NCBI RefSeq assembly: GCF_023630205.1
Contig: NZ_JALPRR010000002.1
Location: 984,899 to 1,048,898 of the forward strand
Length of the DNA: 64,000 nucleotides
Direction of reading: 5' to 3'
Source: Pontibacter ruber
GTDB taxonomy: Bacteria; Bacteroidota; Bacteroidia; Cytophagales; Hymenobacteraceae
This document shows positions 9,090 through 18,655 of the stretch, in pieces. The notes beneath the pieces were generated by a model. That model did no database searches. It was not told where the DNA came from and saw only the letters and a list, made by a program, of their open reading frames with translations. Position numbers and translations under genes: made by a program. Every line of letters starts with the position of its first letter. The stretch's first letter is position 1.

Positions 9090-9112
9090 CCCCCTAACCC
9101 CTTCAAAGGGGG
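9090..9112. repeat. C-rich/G-rich palindromic repeat-like element
   Basis: A run of five C, a second CCCCTT, then AAGGGGG forms a tight hairpin. It is not next to a gene end, so it does not look like a terminator. From memory, short elements of this look are scattered in Bacteroidota genomes; that is not checked here. Confidence 0.45.
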
Positions 9113-9149
9113 ACTTGTCTGAAGTTGCACAGAAGCTCACGAAGCAGTG

Positions 9150-9282
9150 TCAACAGCAGTCCTTGGGTTGAGCGCCTTCTGGGTTTCCGGTGCCCGGTAG
9201 GGCATTGCGACCGAAGGGTAGCAACGGAAAGCTAGACAGCGCGATGCCCGAGGACGAGGCCTGCGGCCGTGAGCGCACCAAA
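9150..9282. repeat. GC-rich structured intergenic element upstream of leuS, possible dispersed repeat
   Basis: A GC-rich block in an otherwise AT-rich spacer. GGGCATTGCG (9200-9209) pairs with CGCGATGCCC (9240-9249) with one G-T pair, enclosing a 30-base loop, and a smaller GGCC-TGC-GGCC hairpin follows at about 9258-9268. It has no coding frame. It could be a REP-like dispersed repeat or a structured leader of leuS; the compact composition break at both edges favours a repeat. The rest of the spacer up to 9550 holds only AAGTATA motifs. Confidence 0.5.
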
Positions 9283-9550
9283 TTATAAAATGAAACAGTA
9301 GCTGTTGTAAAACTGAGGATGAAAGGTTGATACGAAGCAGAGGCTTGTTAGAAACAAGTATAAACCTCAGCTATAAGTATAAATTGGTTGCTCAGTTACA
9401 CCCAAAAGTATTTAGCTCAAAAGGAAAAGCAGGTAGTAACAACCCCTAAATAACCTCCCTTCATCAACAATCCGCAAGAAGCAGCAAACAATTAACAAGT
9501 ATGTGTTAAATTGCAGCTTAGAAAAATTACGAGCGTTACACTTATATCAG

Positions 9551-12316
9551 ATGTCAGAGTATAATTTCAACCAGATTGAGAAGAAATGGCAGCGTTACTG
9601 GGAAGAAAACCAGACGTTTAAAGCCAGCGAAGGAAACAACAAGCCTAAGTATTACTCCCTCGACATGTTCCCTTACCCGTCGGGAGCAGGACTGCACGTA
9701 GGTCACCCGCTGGGCTACATCGCCTCTGACATCGTGAGCCGTTACAAGCGCTCCAAAGGCTTCAACGTGCTGCACCCGATGGGCTTCGATTCATTTGGTT
9801 TGCCTGCCGAGCAATATGCTATTCAGACGGGCCAGCACCCGGCCATTACCACGGAGCAAAACATCCAGCGTTATGTAGAGCAGCTGAAGAACATTGGCTT
9901 TTCCTTCGACTGGGAGCGTGAAGTGCGTACTTCTGACCCGAGCTACTACAAGTGGACGCAGTGGATCTTCATGCAGCTCTTCAATAGCTACTATGACTAT
10001 ACTTCCGATAAAGCTGAAAGTATAGAGAAGCTGATAGCTGAGTTTGAGACTAACGGCAATGCGAACGTAAATGCTGCTGCAGATGAGGATACGCCTGCTT
10101 TCACTGCTGAAGACTGGAAGCAGATGAACGAGCAGCAGCAGGCAGAAATGTTGCTCAAGTATAGACTGACCTACGTAGCTGAAGCGGTTGTGAACTGGTG
10201 CCCTGCCCTGGGTACGGTACTGGCTAACGACGAAGTGGTTGGTGGTGTATCGGAGCGTGGCGGCTATCTGGTAGAGCGCAAGAAAATGCGCCAGTGGATG
10301 ATGCGCATCACGGCCTATGCCGAGCGCCTGCTGCAGGGCCTGGAAGAGATCGACTGGCCGGAACCGGTAAAGGAAATGCAGCGCAACTGGATCGGTAAAT
10401 CCGTTGGTGCCGAGCTGGACTTTGCCATTGAAGGTGATGGTCATATCAAAGTATTCACCACCCGTATCGATACTATCTTTGGAGCCACCTTCGTGGTACT
10501 AGCACCGGAGCACGAGCTAGTAGCGCAGATTACCACGCCAGAGCAGCGCGAGCAGGTAGAGGCTTACGTGAATGTAGCCAAAAACCGCTCGGAGCGTGAG
10601 CGTATGACGGACGTGAAAACCGTGAGTGGTGTGTTTACGGGGGCTTACGCCATCAACCCGATCTCAGAAGAACGTGTGCCGATCTGGATTGCCGATTACG
10701 TACTGGCCGGCTATGGTACCGGCGCTGTTATGGCCGTTCCTGGCCACGACTCCCGCGACTACGCTTTTGCCAAGCACTTCAACCTGCCGATCAGGCAAGT
10801 TGTGGAAGGCGGTAACCTGGAAGAGGAAGCACACTCTGCTAAAGAAGGTAAGATCATCAACTCCGGTTTTCTGAACGGACTGGAAGTAAAAGATGCCATC
10901 AAAGCAGGTATAGCCAAGGCCGAAGAACTGGGTGTAGGCAAAGGCCGCGTGCAGTTCCGCATGCGCGATGCCGTGTTCAGCCGCCAGCGTTACTGGGGCG
11001 AGCCTGTGCCGGTGTACTTTAAAGATGGTATCCCGCACCTGCTGGACGAAAGCGAACTGCCGCTGGAGTTGCCAAAGATCGATGCCTACCTGCCAACAGA
11101 AACAGGCGAGCCGCCGCTTGGCCGTGCTGTGGACTGGAAGTATAAGGGGCAGTATGAGTATGAGCTGAGCACCATGCCGGGTTGGGCTGGCAGCAGCTGG
11201 TACTGGTACCGCTACATGGATCCTCAGAACAACGAAGCATTTGCTGATAAAGACAAGGTTGCTTACTGGCGCAGCGTAGATCTGTACATTGGCGGATCGG
11301 AGCACGCAACCGGTCACCTGCTGTACTCTCGCTTCTGGAACAGGTTCATGTACGATCTGGGGCTTGTGGTGGAACAGGAGCCGTTCAAAAAGCTCATCAA
11401 CCAGGGCATGATCCAGGGCCGCTCCAATTTTGTGTACCGTATCAACGGCACGAACAAGTATGTTTCATATGGTCTGAAAGAGCAGTATGAGGTAACGCCG
11501 CTGCACGTGGACGTGAACATCGTAGAGAACGACGTGCTGGACCTGGAAGCCTTCCAAAAGTGGAGACCGGAGAACGCAGACTCAGAGTTTATACTGGAAG
11601 ACGGAAAGTATAATGTTGGTGTCGAGATCGAAAAGATGTCGAAGCGTTACTATAATGTTGTTAATCCAGATGATGTAGTTAACCGTGTTGGCGCTGATAC
11701 GTTGCGTATGTACGAGATGTTCCTGGGGCCGCTGGAGCAGTTCAAACCGTGGAATACCAATGGAATTGATGGTGTTAGTAAATTCCTGAAGAAATTCTGG
11801 AGACTCTTCCACGATAACGAAGGCAACTTTGTTGTTTCCGACGAAGAACCAACTGCTGCAGAGCTGAAATCGCTGCACAAAACAATCCGAAAAGTAGAGG
11901 AAGACATCGAACGCTTCTCGTTCAATACGTCCGTGTCTACGTTCATGATCTGCGTGAACGAGCTGACGCAGCTCAAAACAAACAAGCGCGCCATACTTGA
12001 GCCACTGACCATTATACTTGCGCCTTATGCGCCGCACATCGCCGAAGAGCTTTGGGAGAAACTGGGCCACAGCGAAAGTATAACCTTTGCCTCCTTCCCT
12101 GCCTGGGACGAAAAATACCTGGTGGAGAACACGTTTGACTACCCGGTATCAGTAAATGGTAAGATGCGGGCTAAGATTACCTTTGCCGTAGATACTCCGC
12201 GTGAGGAGATGGAGCAGGCTGTTTTGCAGGACGAGCAGGTTACGAAGTTTTTTGATGGAAAAGCACCAAAGAAAATAATTATTGTCCCTAACAAAATTAT
12301 CAACGTGGTAGTATAA
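9551..12316 (+). CDS. leuS: leucyl-tRNA synthetase
   Basis: A 921-residue class I aminoacyl-tRNA synthetase that charges tRNA-Leu. The HIGH-type motif is HVGHPLGY (about residue 47), the editing (CP1) domain spans roughly residues 240-430 with [12 protein letters not shown], the tryptophan-rich catalytic part reads [17 protein letters not shown], and the KMSKS-type loop is EKMSKRYYN. The C-terminal anticodon-binding part and the basic end ([14 protein letters not shown]) are complete. I chose the ATG at 9551 ([14 protein letters not shown]), where family homology begins; the frame is open 16 codons further upstream to 9503. A long leader with a GC-rich hairpin precedes it. Confidence 0.97.
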   Translation: MSEYNFNQIEKKWQRYWEENQTFKASEGNNKPKYYSLDMFPYPSGAGLHVGHPLGYIASDIVSRYKRSKGFNVLHPMGFDSFGLPAEQYAIQTGQHPAITTEQNIQRYVEQLKNIGFSFDWEREVRTSDPSYYKWTQWIFMQLFNSYYDYTSDKAESIEKLIAEFETNGNANVNAAADEDTPAFTAEDWKQMNEQQQAEMLLKYRLTYVAEAVVNWCPALGTVLANDEVVGGVSERGGYLVERKKMRQWMMRITAYAERLLQGLEEIDWPEPVKEMQRNWIGKSVGAELDFAIEGDGHIKVFTTRIDTIFGATFVVLAPEHELVAQITTPEQREQVEAYVNVAKNRSERERMTDVKTVSGVFTGAYAINPISEERVPIWIADYVLAGYGTGAVMAVPGHDSRDYAFAKHFNLPIRQVVEGGNLEEEAHSAKEGKIINSGFLNGLEVKDAIKAGIAKAEELGVGKGRVQFRMRDAVFSRQRYWGEPVPVYFKDGIPHLLDESELPLELPKIDAYLPTETGEPPLGRAVDWKYKGQYEYELSTMPGWAGSSWYWYRYMDPQNNEAFADKDKVAYWRSVDLYIGGSEHATGHLLYSRFWNRFMYDLGLVVEQEPFKKLINQGMIQGRSNFVYRINGTNKYVSYGLKEQYEVTPLHVDVNIVENDVLDLEAFQKWRPENADSEFILEDGKYNVGVEIEKMSKRYYNVVNPDDVVNRVGADTLRMYEMFLGPLEQFKPWNTNGIDGVSKFLKKFWRLFHDNEGNFVVSDEEPTAAELKSLHKTIRKVEEDIERFSFNTSVSTFMICVNELTQLKTNKRAILEPLTIILAPYAPHIAEELWEKLGHSESITFASFPAWDEKYLVENTFDYPVSVNGKMRAKITFAVDTPREEMEQAVLQDEQVTKFFDGKAPKKIIIVPNKIINVVV

Positions 12317-12346
12317 AGATTTCCATCTTACCAACTAACTATTACT

Positions 12347-12386
12347 GGAGGCCGCCGGACGCAAGTTTGGCGGCTTCTGGTTTTTA
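12347..12386 (+). terminator. probable terminator after leuS
   Basis: GCCGCC (around 12351) pairs with GGCGGC (around 12369) around a 12-base loop, followed by a short T-rich stretch (GGTTTTTA). The T tract is weak, so termination may be partial. Confidence 0.55.
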
Positions 12387-12438
12387 GGTGCAGCCGGATA
12401 GCAACTTTTTACCGTATAGTTGAGAAAGTATTCTTGCC

Positions 12439-13287
12439 ATGTTCCGGATCCTCACTCCTACGGATTTTTCTACGGATGCCTTTAATGCGACGCTTGTTGC
12501 CATGAAGTTAGCACAGCGATTCGGAGGCGAACTTATACTTACCCATGTTTTGGCAAATCCTCCTGTGCCGGCTTCTGCTCCGAGCAACTTGTTCGCATCC
12601 CTTTATGAGGAAGAAGAAAGACAAGTAAAAAAGAGGCTGCACGAGGAGTATAAACACCTGCTGACCATACTTGACATCCGCTTCAAGGAGGTACGTTTTA
12701 ATTCGGTAATAGTGCCCTATCCGTTCGCAGAGTCGATTCTACAGGTAATAAGGCAGTATGATATAAACCTGGTGGTAATGGGGAGTAGCGGGGCTGGTAC
12801 CTATAAACGTGTGCTACTTGGCAGCAATACGCTTGAGCTATTGCGCGTAGTAACAAAGCCCCTGCTCATCATGCCCACTATGTATGAGTTTGACGGTTTC
12901 AAAAATATAACGATTCTGTTACATGCCGAAGATACAACTTATCGATCCGGAATAGAGTTATTGGTACGCTTCGCCATCAGTTATAATGCCAGGATCAGTA
13001 TTCTTTTTATTAGCGCAGATCCGGAAAACATACCTGACCACACAAAGCAATTACATCTTCAGGAAGAATGGCAAACGCTGCTGAAACTACCTGTACAAAC
13101 AGATGCTTTTGATGGCAATGATACGGTGCAGCTGCTGGAGCAACATGTAAAACGCAACCACACAGACCTGCTGGTGGTGTTGCCGAGGCGTAAAAGCTTT
13201 TGGGAGGAGCTGTTTACAAACAGCGTTACAGAAGAGTTGGCAGCACAGGCAAGGCTACCAATGCTGGTATTGCCTGTAGAGGATTGA
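12439..13287 (+). CDS. universal stress protein, two tandem UspA domains
   Basis: A 282-residue cytoplasmic protein with two Usp folds. Domain 1 (about 1-148) begins RILTPTDFSTDAFNA and carries the nucleotide-binding motif GSSGAG followed by LGSNT, so it should bind ATP. Domain 2 (about 152-281) lacks the glycine motif (it reads LVVLPRRKSFWEELFTNSVT), so it is probably non-binding. Tandem Usp proteins with one active half are common in Bacteroidota and respond to starvation or redox stress. The gene is alone and ends before a bidirectional terminator. Confidence 0.9.
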   Translation: MFRILTPTDFSTDAFNATLVAMKLAQRFGGELILTHVLANPPVPASAPSNLFASLYEEEERQVKKRLHEEYKHLLTILDIRFKEVRFNSVIVPYPFAESILQVIRQYDINLVVMGSSGAGTYKRVLLGSNTLELLRVVTKPLLIMPTMYEFDGFKNITILLHAEDTTYRSGIELLVRFAISYNARISILFISADPENIPDHTKQLHLQEEWQTLLKLPVQTDAFDGNDTVQLLEQHVKRNHTDLLVVLPRRKSFWEELFTNSVTEELAAQARLPMLVLPVED

Positions 13288-13463
13288 GTGCCGGGAAGAA
13301 GACTTTACTAAACCCATTACTCGGGTAATCTGCTGTTCTATTGATCACAGCAACGGCAGGTGCACTGGTGTTATACTTTCCTTCTGCACATTTAACTGAT
13401 AGAATACCAAACATACTGCGGAAACTATATTACTAGGTATTAACTTACTCTGTCCTTAAACAC

Positions 13464-13497
13464 AAAAGAGCAGCTTCTTTCAAAGGCTGCTCTTTTG
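13464..13497. terminator. bidirectional intrinsic terminator
   Basis: AAAAGAGCAGC and GCTGCTCTTTT form an 11-bp perfect stem with T runs on both strands. It lies between the convergent Usp and MarR genes. Confidence 0.85.
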
Positions 13498-13527
13498 TTT
13501 AGGTTAGTTCGTTTAGTAAAGGTTTTG

Positions 13528-14034
13528 TTAAGCTGATTTTACCAGCTCTACAGGAGTAGAAGTTCTTTCATGCACAGTCTTTATAGATTTACGAACTTTA
13601 TCCAAAAGATCGTTTAACTGAATTATTTCTTCATCGGTAAGTCCCTGCATCAGCATATCCAGCTTGTAGATCTCATCTTCAATTTTATTGAGCAGCACCT
13701 GCCCTTTCGCTGATATGAGAATATTTACCAGGCGCTTGTCCGTCGAATTGCGGGTTACTTCAACCAGCCCTTTTGCATGCAGTCTGCTAACCAAGCGCGA
13801 CGCATCAGACATTTTATCCAGCATACGTTCGCGCAAAACGGAGGTAGAAACCGGCTTTGGAAACTGTTCCTTTAATATCCGGAGAATGTTGAATTGTTGT
13901 GCTGTCAGGTCAAAAGACTTGAAGAATGCTTCATGGGAGTTAAGCACAAAACCATGCGTGTATAAAATATTCAAACTAGCCCGCTGCCAGTCGTTCCTGA
14001 AGGAATTAAGTCCAACTTCTTTCTCGAAATGCAT
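13528..14034 (-). CDS. MarR family transcriptional regulator
   Basis: A 168-residue winged-helix regulator. The DNA-binding part covers about residues 40-115: LTAQQFNILRILKE, then the recognition-helix region RERMLDKMSDASRLVSRLHAKGLVE and the wing RNSTDKRLVNILISAKG, which is the conserved D-x-R wing of MarR proteins. Helices at both ends would dimerise. It is monocistronic, facing the Usp gene. A TGAG-TTT-CTCA palindrome lies 13 bases upstream of its start codon and may be its own operator. Ligand and targets unknown. Confidence 0.9.
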   Translation of the reverse strand: MHFEKEVGLNSFRNDWQRASLNILYTHGFVLNSHEAFFKSFDLTAQQFNILRILKEQFPKPVSTSVLRERMLDKMSDASRLVSRLHAKGLVEVTRNSTDKRLVNILISAKGQVLLNKIEDEIYKLDMLMQGLTDEEIIQLNDLLDKVRKSIKTVHERTSTPVELVKSA

Positions 14035-14046
14035 AATTGTTTAAGG

Positions 14047-14057
14047 TGAGTTTCTCA
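14047..14057 (-). promoter_or_regulatory. candidate operator of the MarR gene
   Basis: TGAGTTTCTCA is a perfect 4-3-4 inverted repeat just upstream of the MarR start codon, next to an AT-rich stretch that has a near -7 box on the minus strand. Short, so it may be chance. Confidence 0.35.
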
Positions 14058-14210
14058 ATTATATCAAAAAAAAACTATTTATGGAAGCGCTAACGCATAT
14101 TTTTTTATTTAGTTGCCGGCAAAAGCTCTAACTGGGTTTCCAATAAGGGCATGTTTTTGTGCAATATGTAGGCTATGTTATCTATACTGTAGATTCAGAG
14201 TGGCTTACAT

Positions 14211-14250
14211 AAAAAAAGCCGTTACCAAACAATGTGTCTGGTTACGGCTT
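14211..14250 (-). terminator. terminator of the YjbR-like gene
   Basis: Read on the minus strand, GCCGTAACC and GGTAACGGC form a 9-bp stem with one internal mismatch, followed by seven T. It lies 27 bases after the YjbR-like stop. Confidence 0.75.
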
Positions 14251-14276
14251 TCATATGTTAAAACAGGTTATACTTT

Positions 14277-14630
14277 CTAAACTCCGATAGCAAGCCTTTG
14301 CACTTTTGGCAATTTATCAGCTACCAATTGATAAGAGGCGTCTACCCATTGGAGCAAGAGCGCATCCGGTACACAGCTGTTCGGAAGCACGGTGTTCCAA
14401 TGTTTTTTGCTCATGTGGTAGCCTGGTAAAACACAGCTGTAACGCTCACGTAATTCTTCCGCCAGTTCAGGATCGCATTTCAGGTTGATGCCTGCTTCAA
14501 AGCTGTTGATGTTGGTTAATGCGAACATTTTACCGCCTACCTTAAACACCAGCGTCTCCTCATCAAACGGTGTATCTTCGGTGGTGCCGGGTTTAGCCAG
14601 GCAATATTCCCTGAAAGCTTCTATATCCAT
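14277..14630 (-). CDS. MmcQ/YjbR family protein
   Basis: A 117-residue small protein of the MmcQ/YjbR (CyaY-like fold) family. Family landmarks are the N-terminal MDIEAFREYCLAKPGTTEDTPF, the core KVGGKMFALTNI and INLKCDPE, and the conserved PGYHMSKKHWNTV. Some members bind DNA; the molecular role is not settled. The gene starts 3 bases after the stop of a 54-residue DUF6728-type protein on the same strand, so the two are probably translated together. Confidence 0.85.
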   Translation of the reverse strand: MDIEAFREYCLAKPGTTEDTPFDEETLVFKVGGKMFALTNINSFEAGINLKCDPELAEELRERYSCVLPGYHMSKKHWNTVLPNSCVPDALLLQWVDASYQLVADKLPKVQRLAIGV

Positions 14631-14633
14631 TTG

Positions 14634-14798
14634 TTAGATATGGGTAAGTATAAAATAGATAGCACCTGCCAGAAACATCAGGATCGAAATCTTATTGATC
14701 GTGTGCATGGTGCGCAGGTTAAAATTGCTCTTGCGGTTTGGGTCTTTTTTGCGAAAGAAATATGTAGCAACCTCCGTAAAATCAAATAATCCCTTCAT
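14634..14798 (-). CDS. small membrane protein, DUF6728-like
   Basis: A 54-residue ORF. The protein begins MKGLFDFTEVATYFFRKKD, continues with a basic PNRKSNFNLR segment, and ends in one hydrophobic helix (ISILMFLAGAIYFIL). From memory this is the layout and wording of the DUF6728 proteins of Bacteroidota; I could not check it. Its stop lies 3 bases before the YjbR-like start, which supports a real two-gene operon. A single-pass inner-membrane protein is expected. Function unknown. Confidence 0.75.
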   Translation of the reverse strand: MKGLFDFTEVATYFFRKKDPNRKSNFNLRTMHTINKISILMFLAGAIYFILTHI

Positions 14799-14893
14799 GT
14801 TTAGTCAGTTATCAGTTATCAATCATCAGCAAAGTGCAGCTAAAAAGTGTGTGCAGCTATGCTTAAACATTTAATATAAAGAAAAGATTTTTA

Positions 14894-15955
14894 TCAATAG
14901 CTATATTTTCCAAAAGGAAGCCTGCTCAGCAAATAAATGAGCAGGTACGATATACCTAAACCTAAAAAGGAGGATAAAAATATGCCGACAATCGGGTGCA
15001 TGTAGCTCGTTGTAATTCCTAACCTGCTAACAAGTATGTGATCGAGCACGAGCGGATGTACCATAAAAACACCAAAACTATACTTGCTCATCCAGTTAAC
15101 CAGTTTTGCTGCTTTGGCAGATAGTAGTACAGCCAGGTCAAATAAGAGCACAAAAGTACCCACTGCTTTTAAAAAGATATGTGGCATTGTACTCTCATAA
15201 AAAGTTGTAATCAGCCTTCCTTCCTTTAACGAAAGAAAATGAGTGCCAGCAAATGTTAGCAGGGTTCCGCCTGCAAAAGCTGCATAAGCTATTATTCTTT
15301 GCTTTCCGGTTAATCGCTTTTTCCTGAGAAAATCGGAAAGTATATAACCAGTTGCTACGTACCCGCTGTAAAGGATGAATTGGTTTGTGGTGAGCACGAT
15401 CCCTTCTTTTATAAAAAAGGGTATTGTAAAGCAGGTTAGCCAGATAACAAAGAGCCATTTGAGTAAACCCGGATCCGTTTTCTCTAAAAAGGGCTTTATA
15501 AAAGGCATTAACAGGTAAATACCAGCCACTACGTAGACATACCAGAACTGGTACGAGGCGCCGTAGAGTAATACATTAGCAACATCCTGTATACGCAGTT
15601 CTTTTATCGGGAATTTGGCGACCAGGTAAACAGCTGACCAAAAGAAAAACGGTATAAATATTCTTTTATACCGTTTCGTGATAAAGGTTATGCCGGATTC
15701 TGCCTTTGGTAAGAGGAGTGCACCGGTTAGCATCAGAAACAACGGTATGCCTGTCCGGGCTATGGACTCAACCGCATTACCTACCAGCCAGAGCATACTT
15801 TTTCCGGGCACCCCGTTGATTACGGCAGTTATGGTTGCATGAACTACAACTACTGAAACTGTAGCAAAAACCCGGATAAGATTATAACTGACGAAATGGT
15901 CAGTGTTACTCAACTCCCTCTCCCGGACTACTAAAAGATAACCAGTGGACGGCAC
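14894..15955 (-). CDS. acyltransferase family 3 (OatA/WecH-like) integral membrane protein
   Basis: A 353-residue polytopic membrane protein with about ten hydrophobic helices. The first helix pair carries YNLIRVFATVSVVVVHAT, the conserved Arg and His of the acyltransferase 3 family, followed by RTGIPLFLMLTGALLLP and RRxFIPFFFWS-like RYKRIFIPFFFWS. Such enzymes O-acetylate or otherwise acylate sugars of surface polymers. It lies 3 bases after the ispG stop on the same strand, so it is likely translated by coupling. The open frame begins at GTG 15955; a TTG about 15 codons in is an alternative start. Substrate unknown. Confidence 0.87.
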   Translation of the reverse strand: MPSTGYLLVVRERELSNTDHFVSYNLIRVFATVSVVVVHATITAVINGVPGKSMLWLVGNAVESIARTGIPLFLMLTGALLLPKAESGITFITKRYKRIFIPFFFWSAVYLVAKFPIKELRIQDVANVLLYGASYQFWYVYVVAGIYLLMPFIKPFLEKTDPGLLKWLFVIWLTCFTIPFFIKEGIVLTTNQFILYSGYVATGYILSDFLRKKRLTGKQRIIAYAAFAGGTLLTFAGTHFLSLKEGRLITTFYESTMPHIFLKAVGTFVLLFDLAVLLSAKAAKLVNWMSKYSFGVFMVHPLVLDHILVSRLGITTSYMHPIVGIFLSSFLGLGISYLLIYLLSRLPFGKYSY

Positions 15956-15958
15956 AAA

Positions 15959-17932
15959 CTACTCCTCCAGTTTTACCGGCTCAATCCAGCGCTCATCTTC
16001 GCGTATCAATTCGATCAGTTCGTCTACAGCGCGGTCGGCCGGAACAGATTTTTTTACTACGTTCTGGCCACGGTACAGCGCAATTTTGTCTTTCCCTACG
16101 CCTACGTAGCCATAATCCGCGTCTGCCATTTCACCCGGCCCGTTCACGATACAACCCATGATGCCGATCTTCACGCCTTTCAGGTGGTCGGTGCGTTTGC
16201 GGATCATGGCAGTGGTCTCCTGCAGGTCGAACAGCGTTCGGCCGCAGCTTGGGCAGCTGATGTACTCGGTTTTGCTCATGCGGGTACGGGCCGCCTGCAG
16301 TATGCCAAAGCTCAGCGCGTTCAGCTTGTCGATGGTTTGCAGCCATGCTCCTTTTTCATGTTCCGGTAGCAGTTCTGTTCCCAGCATCACGCCATCGCCC
16401 AGTCCATCAATCAGCAGTCCACCCACGTCGGTAGCAGCATATAGTTGTACTTCATCGGCAGTAAGCTGGCCATACGAGCGTTTGATGATGCACGGGTTAT
16501 GTACGCCGTTGTTCATTAGCCGGAAGAAGCACTTGCGCAGCTCCGGCATGGCGTGCTCGTTCTCTGTCTGCAGCATCAGCACAGCCGTTGTGTCCTGCTT
16601 CAGGCGCTCCATCAGCTCCGGCGTGATTTCGTGCACGCTTGCCTCTACAAAGTTCAGCTTCGAATGCAGCTGGTTTGCCCCCAGGTATTGCCTGACAGTA
16701 AGCAGCGGATGGCGGTGCTCCTGTTCCTGGTTCAGCTGCCACGGCACGTAGTTCACAATTTCTTTCAATCCGTTCGGCAGCATGAACGTTATCGGCGTAT
16801 CGCCGGTGTAGATGTAGTCAGCGCCCAAGTCGTTCATGTTGAACTTGTCGAGCAGCATGGAGTATAAATGACCTACACATTTCAGATCGGCATATTTCAC
16901 ATCCGTTAGCCTGCTCAGGTCTGCTACCACACGCGGTACATTCAGCCCGCCCAGGTTCTCTACTTCTAAAGTTTCGCGGCGGTGGTACTGGAACGGGTCA
17001 ATCGGAATATTGCACAAAGGCTGGATCGGCTGCGCTTTTTCTGCGCGATGGGTATAGCGATCAATGAGGGCTTTGGCTACCGGTGCCTCTGCCTCAGGTG
17101 CTTCGGTCAAGGAAACCCGCACCGTATCACCCAGGCCATCTTCCAGCAAGGTGCCTATACCTACCGCTGATTTAATGCGACCGTCTTCTGCCTCACCGGC
17201 TTCGGTTACGCCCAGGTGCAGCGGGTACGGCTTCAGCCCTTCCTCATCCAGCTTCTGCACCAGCAACCTATAAGCCTGCACCATCACCTGTGTGTTGGAG
17301 GCTTTCATGGAGATGACGATGTTGTAATACTGCTCGTCTTCGCAGATGCGCAGAAACTCCAGCGCGCTCTCCACCATGCCAAGCGGTGTATCGCCGTAGC
17401 GGCTCAGGATGCGGTCAGACAGCGAGCCGTGGTTGGTGCCGATGCGCATGGCGGTGCCATACTCCTTGCAGATGCGTACCAGTGGTACAAAGCGCTCACG
17501 GATACGGTCCAGTTCGGCCTGATACGTCTGGTTGTTATACTCAATTACCTCAAATTTCTTCTTGTCGGCATAGTTGCCGGGGTTGATACGTACCTTCTCC
17601 ACGATACGGGCGGCCACTTCGGCAGCATTTGGGGTAAAGTGAATATCAGCCACCAGCGGCACGTTATAGCCGCGCCGGCGCAGTTCTTCGCGGATGTTAC
17701 GCAGGTTTTCGGCCTCTTTTATACTTGGTGCTGTAATGCGGATGTACTCACAGCCCGCCTCGATCATGCGGATGCACTGTTCAACAGAGCCCATCGTGTC
17801 CATGGTATCCACGGTCGTCATCGACTGCACCCGGATCGGGTGATCGCCGCCCATCGGTACATCACCAATGTTCACGACGATGGTTTCTCTGCGTTTATAC
17901 TCTGTGAGGCTGGGGCAATAAATTTTATTCAT
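15959..17932 (-). CDS. ispG: 4-hydroxy-3-methylbut-2-enyl diphosphate synthase, long form
   Basis: A 657-residue IspG (GcpE), the penultimate enzyme of the MEP isoprenoid pathway, a [4Fe-4S] protein that reduces MEcPP to HMBPP. The N-terminal TIM barrel reads GGDHPIRVQSMTTVDTMDT and VADIHFTPNAA, with GTNHGSLSDRIL. The C-terminal part holds the cluster cysteines in SCPSCGRTLFDLQ and GCIVNGPGEMADADYGYVG. The length, about 280 residues more than E. coli IspG, comes from a middle insertion (about residues 290-540), the three-domain form known from plants, Chlamydia and Bacteroidota. An acyltransferase gene follows 3 bases downstream. Confidence 0.97.
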   Translation of the reverse strand: MNKIYCPSLTEYKRRETIVVNIGDVPMGGDHPIRVQSMTTVDTMDTMGSVEQCIRMIEAGCEYIRITAPSIKEAENLRNIREELRRRGYNVPLVADIHFTPNAAEVAARIVEKVRINPGNYADKKKFEVIEYNNQTYQAELDRIRERFVPLVRICKEYGTAMRIGTNHGSLSDRILSRYGDTPLGMVESALEFLRICEDEQYYNIVISMKASNTQVMVQAYRLLVQKLDEEGLKPYPLHLGVTEAGEAEDGRIKSAVGIGTLLEDGLGDTVRVSLTEAPEAEAPVAKALIDRYTHRAEKAQPIQPLCNIPIDPFQYHRRETLEVENLGGLNVPRVVADLSRLTDVKYADLKCVGHLYSMLLDKFNMNDLGADYIYTGDTPITFMLPNGLKEIVNYVPWQLNQEQEHRHPLLTVRQYLGANQLHSKLNFVEASVHEITPELMERLKQDTTAVLMLQTENEHAMPELRKCFFRLMNNGVHNPCIIKRSYGQLTADEVQLYAATDVGGLLIDGLGDGVMLGTELLPEHEKGAWLQTIDKLNALSFGILQAARTRMSKTEYISCPSCGRTLFDLQETTAMIRKRTDHLKGVKIGIMGCIVNGPGEMADADYGYVGVGKDKIALYRGQNVVKKSVPADRAVDELIELIREDERWIEPVKLEE

Positions 17933-18168
17933 AAAGCGTACGCTTTTGCTTTCCTTGGCTTTGTTCTCTTAACTAAAGTTATGCCTGCTTTGTTCAACCG
18001 GCTAAACACGTAAAAATAGCACCATTATTTTAAACAGAGGCAAGTATAGCTGTATTTAAACTTCGATACCATCTTCCTGTGCTACCGGTACGGCATTCCA
18101 TACGTTAAAGTATAAATGGTGCCGCCTGTATGTTAAATGGGCAGTTTTAAAGTATAAAAAAAGAAAAT

Positions 18169-18537
18169 ATGATTCACATGCGCGCATTTTTACCGGAACG
18201 TCCCGACCAGAAGTACATGCAACTGATGCGCTGGGGACAGCTGCGGCGGGAGCAGCTACACCAGGCTATACTTGTTACCAAAGATACGGTGCTCGGTTAC
18301 CTGAAGCGGCAGATAGAGCGGGGCAACTGGCGCGAGGTGCAGGATGTACTCCGCGGCAAACCCATGACCAGGGCCGGTAAGTTTCTGCTGGAGGAGCTGC
18401 GGGGCCGAGTGGTCGGCAACCTGATAATGCGGCTGGGGCTGCGGAAGGTAATTGCGGTAGGTATCGCTTTTGCCCTGCTGCCGTTTATACTTGCCAAAGT
18501 ATCGGGTGAGCTAATTGGCAAAGCCAGAAAAGATTAG
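18169..18537 (+). CDS. hypothetical protein with C-terminal membrane helix
   Basis: A 122-residue protein that I do not recognise. The first 85 residues are basic and helical, with many Arg and Gln. The segment VIAVGIAFALLPFILAKVSG (about 95-114) is a single hydrophobic helix near the C-terminus. The start could be the first ATG or the Met three codons later. Base composition and the in-gene TATACTT motifs (near 18268 and 18487) match the rest of the genome. It converges on glnN, with a shared terminator between them. Confidence 0.6.
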   Translation: MIHMRAFLPERPDQKYMQLMRWGQLRREQLHQAILVTKDTVLGYLKRQIERGNWREVQDVLRGKPMTRAGKFLLEELRGRVVGNLIMRLGLRKVIAVGIAFALLPFILAKVSGELIGKARKD

Positions 18538-18607
18538 TCCGAGGGTTCTGTACTTATACTTTAACTGGTTTTACACTTATTTCTTAAAGTATAAAGCCTG
18601 TAAAACA

Positions 18608-18635
18608 ACAAAGGCACCTCTGTAGGTGCCTTTGT
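18608..18635. terminator. bidirectional intrinsic terminator
   Basis: ACAAAGGCACC and GGTGCCTTTGT form a perfect 11-bp stem around TCTGTA. It is placed between the convergent hypothetical gene and glnN. The T tracts are short. Confidence 0.75.
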
Positions 18636-18655
18636 CAAAGTATAAAGTATAACGC

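Noticed and set aside
9150..9550. T-box leader for leuS
   Set aside because: No T-box core sequence or specifier stem could be found, and T-boxes are not expected in Bacteroidota.
14803..14832. Short direct repeats of AGTTATC as a CRISPR or binding array
   Set aside because: Only two or three imperfect units without spacers; ordinary low complexity.
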